Assembly: GCA_949935895.1 (NCBI GenBank)
Contig: CATLGL010000003.1
Coordinates: 1-28,773 of the forward strand
DNA: 28,773 nt
Direction: 5' to 3'
DNA from: an uncultured Clostridia bacterium
GTDB lineage: Bacteria; Bacillota; Clostridia; TANB77; CAG-508
Shown piece by piece: positions 24,421-28,773 of the stretch. Positions within the stretch are counted from its first letter, which is position 1. Every line of letters begins with the position of its first letter. Made by a program: the position numbers and the translations under genes. The notes under the pieces were generated by a model that saw only the letters and a list, made by a program, of their open reading frames with translations, was not told where the DNA came from and ran no database searches.

Positions 24421-24780
24421 ATGGTAAAACAAACGAATAGAAAGTTTGAAAGAACAAGAAGACATATTCGTGTACGTAGAAAAATAAGTGGAACAGCAGA
24501 GTGTCCAAGATTATGTATTTACAGAAGTAATGCTAATATCTATGTACAAATTATTGATGATGTAGCAGGTGTTACATTAGCAAGTGCTTCAACAATAGAT
24601 AAAGAAATAAAAGAAAAACATGCCAATAAAGTTGCAGCAAAAGAAGTGGGAAGCTTAATTGCAAAGCGTGCTATTGAAAAAAATATCAAGACAGTTGTAT
24701 TTGATAGAGGTGGATACATCTATCATGGTATCGTAAAAGAATTAGCAGAAGCTGCACGTGAGGCAGGACTTGAATTCTAA
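24421..24780 (+). CDS. rplR: 50S ribosomal protein L18
   Basis: L18, 119 aa, binds 5S rRNA with L5. Motifs: RRHIRVRRKISGTAECPRL, RSNANIYVQIIDD, FDRGGYIYHG and AEAAREAGLEF. Normal length. GGAGGAGG precedes the ATG. Its stop sits inside a stem TCTAATT (24776-24782) / AATTAGA (24788-24794). Confidence 0.97.
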   Translation: MVKQTNRKFERTRRHIRVRRKISGTAECPRLCIYRSNANIYVQIIDDVAGVTLASASTIDKEIKEKHANKVAAKEVGSLIAKRAIEKNIKTVVFDRGGYIYHGIVKELAEAAREAGLEF

Positions 24781-24882
24781 TTCGTGTAATTAGATGAAAA
24801 AATAGAAGGTGATTTGCAAAGGAGAAAAAGTTCCGATGTATAATTCACAAAATATATAAAAAGGAGGGAAAATAAAAAACCA

Positions 24883-25371
24883 ATGGAGGAAACACAAGTA
24901 GAATTAAAAGAAAAAGTTGTTGCAATCAACAGAGTTGCAAAAGTTGTAAAAGGTGGTAGAACCTTTCGCTTTAGTGCCGTTGTTGTTGTAGGAGATGGTA
25001 ATGGACATGTTGGAGTAGGTAATGGTAAAGCTGCTGAGGTTCCAGACGCTATCAAAAAAGCAATTGAAGATGCTAAAAAGAACTTGATTACAGTTCCTGT
25101 TGTAGGAACAACCATACCTCATGAATATATTGGAAAATTTGGAAGTGCTAATGTTATGTTAAAGCCAGCAGTAGAAGGTACTGGAGTTATAGCAGGAGGT
25201 AGCGTAAGACCAGTTCTAGAACTTGCAGGATATAAAGATATTAGAACAAAAGTACTAGGTACTAATAATCCAAGAAATGTTGTATATGCAACACTAAACG
25301 GATTAGCTAGTATGAGCACAATAGAACAAGTTGCTAAAAAAAGAGGAAAAAAAGTAGAAGAAATATTGTAA
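24883..25371 (+). CDS. rpsE: 30S ribosomal protein S5
   Basis: S5, 162 aa, at the decoding region and mRNA entry. Motifs: LKEKVVAINRVAKVVKGGRT, FRFSAVVVVGDGNGHVGVG, and GSVRPVLELAGYKDIRTKVL. The ATG at 24883 has AAGGAGGG about 14 bases upstream, a longer spacing than in neighbours, but no other start fits. Next should be rpmD; it is absent. Confidence 0.97.
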   Translation: MEETQVELKEKVVAINRVAKVVKGGRTFRFSAVVVVGDGNGHVGVGNGKAAEVPDAIKKAIEDAKKNLITVPVVGTTIPHEYIGKFGSANVMLKPAVEGTGVIAGGSVRPVLELAGYKDIRTKVLGTNNPRNVVYATLNGLASMSTIEQVAKKRGKKVEEIL

Positions 25372-25502
25372 TAGAAATTAGAGATTAGAAGTTAGAGGTT
25401 AGAAAAACTTTAATGATAGTCTCTGTAAACAAAACAAGAAGGATGAAATTTCGAAATTAGTAAATTTTTTCTAATTTCTAATTTCTAAACTTCTATTATC
25501 TA
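25372..25502 (+). other. Long imperfect inverted repeat in place of rpmD
   Basis: Arms 25372-25406 and about 25467-25502. The left arm repeats TTAGA words (attagagattagaagttag) and the right arm repeats TTCTAA words, so an RNA hairpin with many G-U pairs is likely, loop of about 60 bases. This 159-base gap lies where rpmD is found in most Bacillota. Confidence 0.7.
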
Positions 25503-25530
25503 AATAAATTAAGGGAGGTGCAAAAACAAA

Positions 25531-25965
25531 ATGAAATTAAACGATTTAAGCCCAGCACAAGAAAAAGTAACAAGAAGAAGAGTAGGTCGTGGAATAGGCT
25601 CAGGACTTGGAAAAACTTCTGGAAAAGGACATAAAGGACAAAAAGCAAGAAGTGGTGGTGGAGTAAGAAGAGGATTTGAAGGTGGTCAAACACCATTATA
25701 TAGAAGATTACCAAAAAGAGGCTTCACTAATATTTTTAGAAAAAATTACGTAGAAGTAACATTAACAATGCTTAATCAGTCAAAATCAGAAGAAGTAACA
25801 GCACAGAGTTTACTAAACGAAGGAATTATTTCAAAAGTAAATGATGGTATTGTTGTTCTTGCAACTGGTAATTTAGAGAAAAAATTAACAGTTAAAGCAA
25901 AAAGATTTACAAAAGCAGCAAAAGAAAAGATAGAAGCTGTTGGTGGAAAGACAGAGGTGATTTAA
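25531..25965 (+). CDS. rplO: 50S ribosomal protein L15
   Basis: L15, 144 aa. Motifs: MKLNDLSPAQ, RRRVGRGIGSGLGKTSGKGH, SGGGVRRGFEGGQTPLYRRL and PKRGFTNIFRK. Normal length. AAGGGAGGTG precedes the ATG. Its stop abuts the secY start codon, so the two are coupled. Confidence 0.98.
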   Translation: MKLNDLSPAQEKVTRRRVGRGIGSGLGKTSGKGHKGQKARSGGGVRRGFEGGQTPLYRRLPKRGFTNIFRKNYVEVTLTMLNQSKSEEVTAQSLLNEGIISKVNDGIVVLATGNLEKKLTVKAKRFTKAAKEKIEAVGGKTEVI

Positions 25966-27285
25966 TTGTTTAAAACAATCAAAAATGCCTTAAAAACATC
26001 AGAAGTTCGAAAACGATTATTATATACATTAGTATTGATTGTTATTTTCAGACTAGGTTGTTTTATTACTATTCCAGGAGTTGATACATTTGCATTAAGT
26101 GAAGCAATGACTTCAAACAATGGAATTGGAGGATTAATTAATATTATTTCAGGTGGAGCATTTTCTAGATTTTCTATTTTTGCTATGACCATTAGTCCAT
26201 ATATTACAGCCTCCATTGTTATCCAATTGTTAGCAATGGTAATACCAGCATTAGAACGCTTAGCAAAAGAAGGTGGAGAAGAAGGAAGACAAAAAATGAA
26301 TCGATATACAAAATACTTAACAATTGTTCTTGCAATTGTAGAGGGATTAGGAATATATCTTTCATATCAATCTTCTGGAATTTTCATCAATCCAGGATTT
26401 TTAACAGGGTTTATTGTAGTACTTTCACTAGTAGCAGGTACAGCATTACTTATGTGGTTAGGAGAACAAATTACAAATAAAGGAATTGGAAATGGAATTT
26501 CTATTATTATCTTTATTGGTATTGTTTCTAGTTTACCAAGTGCTGTTACTACTCTATGGAATTTAATGATGGGAACAGGTGCATTTAGTACAACAGGATT
26601 ATTATTATCTCTTGGTATTATTATAGGTGCTATTTTATTAGTAGCAGGTGTTGTATTTGTTCAAACAGCAGAAAGAAGAATTCCAGTACAATATGCTAAA
26701 AAAGTAGTAGGAAGAAAAATGGTAGGAGCACAAAATACACATATTCCATTAAAACTTGCTATGGCAGGGGTTATGCCAGTTATTTTTGCAAGTAGTTTTA
26801 TGACATTTCCTGCTATGATTTTACAAATGTTTATTAGTGATATTGCCACTCAAACTGGTTTTTGGGCAGGTGTATATAAATTTTCAATTGCGACATCAAC
26901 ATCGGATGTTCCAATTGGGTACACCATTGCAAATGCACTTGTATATTTATTACTAATTGTAGGCTTTACCTTTTTCTATACATATGCAACATTTAATCCA
27001 GCAGAAGTATCTAACAATATTAAGAAAAATGGCGGGTTTATTCCAGGAATTCGTGCAGGAAAACCAACAACAGATTATTTAACAAGTGTTATTTCAAAAA
27101 TAACATGGTTTGGTGGATTTTTCTTAGCGGTTATTGCAATCCTTCCAATGTTAATGCGTTTTACAGGATTAAACGTAGCATTTGGAGGAACTTCTATTCT
27201 GATAGTAGTAGGTGTAGCGCTAGAAACAGTTCAACAATTAGAATCATTGTTAATGATGAGACATTACAAAGGATTTTTAAGTTAA
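25966..27285 (+). CDS. secY: Protein translocase subunit SecY
   Basis: Channel subunit of SecYEG, 439 aa, about ten membrane segments. N-terminus FKTIKNALKTSEVRKRLLYT, then RLGCFITIPGVD; plug and gating region GGAFSRFSIFAMTISPYITA; cytoplasmic loop QTAERRIPVQYAK; C-terminal NIKKNGGFIPGIRAGKPT. Start is TTG 25966 immediately after the rplO stop, with GAGGTGA upstream. CGG triplets at 26903, 27033 and 27128 are all out of frame. Last gene before the operon's terminator; adk follows at a distance. Confidence 0.98.
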   Translation: MFKTIKNALKTSEVRKRLLYTLVLIVIFRLGCFITIPGVDTFALSEAMTSNNGIGGLINIISGGAFSRFSIFAMTISPYITASIVIQLLAMVIPALERLAKEGGEEGRQKMNRYTKYLTIVLAIVEGLGIYLSYQSSGIFINPGFLTGFIVVLSLVAGTALLMWLGEQITNKGIGNGISIIIFIGIVSSLPSAVTTLWNLMMGTGAFSTTGLLLSLGIIIGAILLVAGVVFVQTAERRIPVQYAKKVVGRKMVGAQNTHIPLKLAMAGVMPVIFASSFMTFPAMILQMFISDIATQTGFWAGVYKFSIATSTSDVPIGYTIANALVYLLLIVGFTFFYTYATFNPAEVSNNIKKNGGFIPGIRAGKPTTDYLTSVISKITWFGGFFLAVIAILPMLMRFTGLNVAFGGTSILIVVGVALETVQQLESLLMMRHYKGFLS

Positions 27286-27288
27286 AAG

Positions 27289-27326
27289 AAAAAAGACCGA
27301 TGCAAAAAAATGCATCGATCTTTTTT
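27289..27326. terminator. Terminator after secY, bidirectional
   Basis: Left arm 27289-27304 pairs with 27311-27326, one C/A mismatch, loop AAAAAA, T run on the plus strand and a T-rich end on the minus strand. Serves secY and the minus-strand ORF at 27344. Confidence 0.88.
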
Positions 27327-27343
27327 TCGTTGCAAGTCTAATA

Positions 27344-27511
27344 CTAACGCTGCTTAGAGCGAGAATAGACTAAACAGTGCTGTCGATGAGGGCAAAGCGT
27401 AGGAAAACGGCAAAAAGTTGAGGACTTACTCAAATGACATGCATGAGCAAGTGCTAATTTTTTTTGCTCCCACTGTTCCACATTATTGCCCTTCTTACTT
27501 AAATTTTTCAT
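27344..27511 (-). CDS. Small Cys- and His-rich hypothetical protein, 55 aa
   Basis: Start ATG at 27511 has AAAGGAG seven bases upstream on the minus strand and a consensus promoter further up, so this small ORF is likely real although I know no family for it. The protein begins MKNLSKKGNNVEQWEQKKLA, then ALAHACHLSKSS, CRFPTLCPHRQHC and ends basic. Four Cys and several His could bind metal, but spacing fits no ribbon I recognise. It interrupts the usual secY-adk adjacency and faces it. It shares the terminator at 27289. Confidence 0.6.
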   Translation of the reverse strand: MKNLSKKGNNVEQWEQKKLALAHACHLSKSSTFCRFPTLCPHRQHCLVYSRSKQR

Positions 27512-27554
27512 ACAAAATCTCCTTTTTTTGAATATACAACGAGTTACATAAAAA

Positions 27555-27583
27555 ATTATACAATATTTACATAAAATTTGCAA
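27555..27583 (-). promoter_or_regulatory. Promoter for the small Cys-rich ORF
   Basis: On the minus strand, TTGCAA (27583-27578), 17-base spacer, TATAAT (27560-27555), divergent from the promoter at 27623. Confidence 0.75.
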
Positions 27584-27622
27584 AAAAAAATATAATTTTT
27601 TGTGTGAAATTTATATTTTTTG

Positions 27623-27651
27623 TTGTAAAAATATATGACTGCTGATATAAT
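27623..27651 (+). promoter_or_regulatory. Promoter before the small plus-strand ORF
   Basis: TTGTAA (27623-27628), 17-base spacer, TATAAT (27646-27651). Confidence 0.7.
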
Positions 27652-27688
27652 TTAAGAATAAAAATTAGTGAGGAAAGAGGAAATTTGA

Positions 27689-27847
27689 ATAGTTCAAAAC
27701 TATATAGAAAAAATAATAAATACCTATGATGAGCAATTTGAAAAATTTAAACAAAAGAAAGTACTACAGATTATTTTACAAGGAGAAGAAACATTAGAAG
27801 AGTATTTAATAAAAAATAACTATAGACTAACAAGAAGGAATGACTAA
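27689..27847 (+). CDS. Possible small protein, about 52 aa, uncertain start
   Basis: An open frame with coding-like composition runs IVQNYIEKIINTYDEQFEKF, then KQKKVLQIILQGEETLEEYL, and ends RLTRRND at TAA 27845-27847. It is acidic-basic and helical and I do not recognise it. There is no ATG, GTG or TTG in frame before the open stretch; the codon before is TGA and the first is ATA at 27689. GAGG lies eight bases before that ATA. TTG 27685 is in another frame. It may start at AUA, or be the remnant of a gene with a lost start. A promoter is present upstream. Confidence 0.35.
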   Translation: MVQNYIEKIINTYDEQFEKFKQKKVLQIILQGEETLEEYLIKNNYRLTRRND

Positions 27848-28158
27848 AAGTATGGGATAAAATCAAATTTAAAAGCTAAAACCATTATTAGAAAATTTAG
27901 TTTTTTAAAGAAATTGTTTTAATTTACTATAGCTTTGTAGTTTATAAGTGATTAAAAATTCACGATAAAAAGCTATTACTTAAGTTGACAGCGTTGCATT
28001 AAATAGAGATGGTGTAAGAAGCAATACGAAGGGCTTTTATGCTATTAACTAAAAATACAAAATCTTCTTTAAAAATAGTTGAATAATTTTTAAAAAAGCG
28101 GTATAGTATATATGGTTTTTTATAAAAAAACAAAATAAAGAAAAAGGAGTTTTAAAAT
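27848..28158 (+). other. Gap before adk
   Basis: This 311-base stretch has no credible ORF. It holds a nested hairpin: ATAGCTTT (27929-27936) with AAAGCTAT (27969-27976) and GTGA/TCAC inside. The adk promoter lies at 28079. Otherwise I see nothing clear. Confidence 0.5.
28079..28107 (+). promoter_or_regulatory. Promoter for adk
   Basis: TTGAAT (28079-28084), 17-base spacer, TATAGT (28102-28107), 51 bases before the adk ATG. Confidence 0.65.
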
Positions 28159-28773
28159 ATGAATATTATTATGCTAGGTGCTCAAGGTACTGGAAAAGGA
28201 ACTGTTGCAGGAATTTTAAGCGAAAAATTAGGGATTCCTCAAGTATCAACAGGAGATATTTTTAGAAAACATATTAAAGAAGAAACGGAGCTTGGTATTG
28301 AAGCAAACAAATACATAAAAAATGGACAATTAGTGCCAGACGATATTACTGTTCCAATGGTTGCTACTCGTCTAGAAGAAGATGATGCTAAAAATGGTGT
28401 TATATTAGATGGATTTCCAAGAACAATTAAACAAGCTGAAAAATTGGATGAAATGTTAAAAGAAAAAGGAAACAAAATTGATTTAGTAATTAACTTAACA
28501 ACACCAAGAGATGAAATTATAGAAAGAATTTTAACAAGAAGAGTATGCTCAAACCAAGCTTGTAAAGCAACCTATAATATAGTAATGCATCCACCAAAAG
28601 TAGAAGGAATTTGTGATAAATGTGGAGCTCAATTAGTGCAAAGAGAAGATGATACAAGTGAAGATGCTATTAGACAAAGACTTGCTATTTATGATGAACA
28701 AACCAGTCCATTAGTAGAATATTATAACAAAAAAGGTGTATTAAGAACAGAAACAGTAAGTACAGCTATCAAC
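28159..28773 (+). CDS. adk: Adenylate kinase, partial at the window end
   Basis: Catalyses ATP + AMP to 2 ADP. P-loop GAQGTGKGT near the start, AMP-binding VSTGDIFR, and DGFPRTIKQAE with the conserved Arg. The lid is the zinc type with two Cys pairs, CSNQAC and CDKCG, as in many Gram-positives. 205 codons are visible, and the frame is open at 28773; the usual length is about 215. AAGGAG precedes the ATG. It has its own promoter and sits about 870 bases from secY, so it is not simply cotranscribed with it. The CGG at 28286 is out of frame. Confidence 0.96.
   Translation, partial: MNIIMLGAQGTGKGTVAGILSEKLGIPQVSTGDIFRKHIKEETELGIEANKYIKNGQLVPDDITVPMVATRLEEDDAKNGVILDGFPRTIKQAEKLDEMLKEKGNKIDLVINLTTPRDEIIERILTRRVCSNQACKATYNIVMHPPKVEGICDKCGAQLVQREDDTSEDAIRQRLAIYDEQTSPLVEYYNKKGVLRTETVSTAIN

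Overview
The window is very AT-rich DNA from a Gram-positive, probably spore-forming Bacillota. Evidence is a Clostridium-like dnaE, the spore gene pair ytfI-gerW, a zinc-type S14, a zinc-type adenylate kinase and the S10-spc ribosomal gene order. A gut-type uncultured Clostridia is my best guess, but no 16S or other marker settles it.

Layout. Positions 2-1586 hold the 3' part of dnaE. Positions 1663-3860 hold an OmpR-type response regulator and its histidine kinase. Then come ytfI and gerW (3905-5139), a GH3 beta-N-acetylhexosaminidase (5253-6476), a pilin-leader protein with a formylglycine-enzyme-like (C-lectin fold) domain (6612-8004), recD2 (8138-10368), comF (10408-11053) and a KAP-like P-loop NTPase (11070-13065). 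On the minus strand lie a PepV-type dipeptidase and a hypothetical gene (13195-15185). From a strong promoter at 15310 runs a long ribosomal operon: rpsJ, rplC, rplD, rplW, rplB, rpsS, rplV, rpsC, rplP, rpmC, rpsQ, rplN, rplX, rplE, rpsZ, rpsH, rplF, rplR, rpsE, rplO, secY. rpmD is missing. After a terminator come a small Cys-rich minus-strand ORF, a small plus ORF of doubtful start, and the 5' part of adk.

Main observation. Seven genes (dnaE, ytfI, the pilin-leader gene, recD2, comF, the KAP gene, pepV) are interrupted by eight apparent +1 frameshifts. Every one sits at an in-frame CGG codon, and in every one skipping the C and reading the next triplet as GGU or GGA (Gly) restores the conserved protein. 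In recD2 and pepV this Gly falls at positions the families conserve. The pattern follows codon phase and coding strand: the one minus-strand case has the C on its own coding strand. I counted in-frame CGG codons through the window and found only ten. Eight are these sites and two lie in one uncharacterised minus-strand ORF. The ribosomal genes, secY and adk have none. This looks like genome-wide +1 recoding at a CGG codon that may lack a normal Arg tRNA (C skipped, GGN read as Gly). A systematic sequencing artefact is the main alternative and fits the strand and phase pattern poorly.

Second theme. The ribosomal operon has unusually long gaps between genes (60-460 bases). Nearly all carry stem-loops built from related words (ttaga/tctaa, tagcc/ggcta), including a 3.6-copy tandem array of a 101-base hairpin unit between rplN and rplX. 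The operon also has a GC-richer structured leader with mutually exclusive helices upstream of rpsJ.
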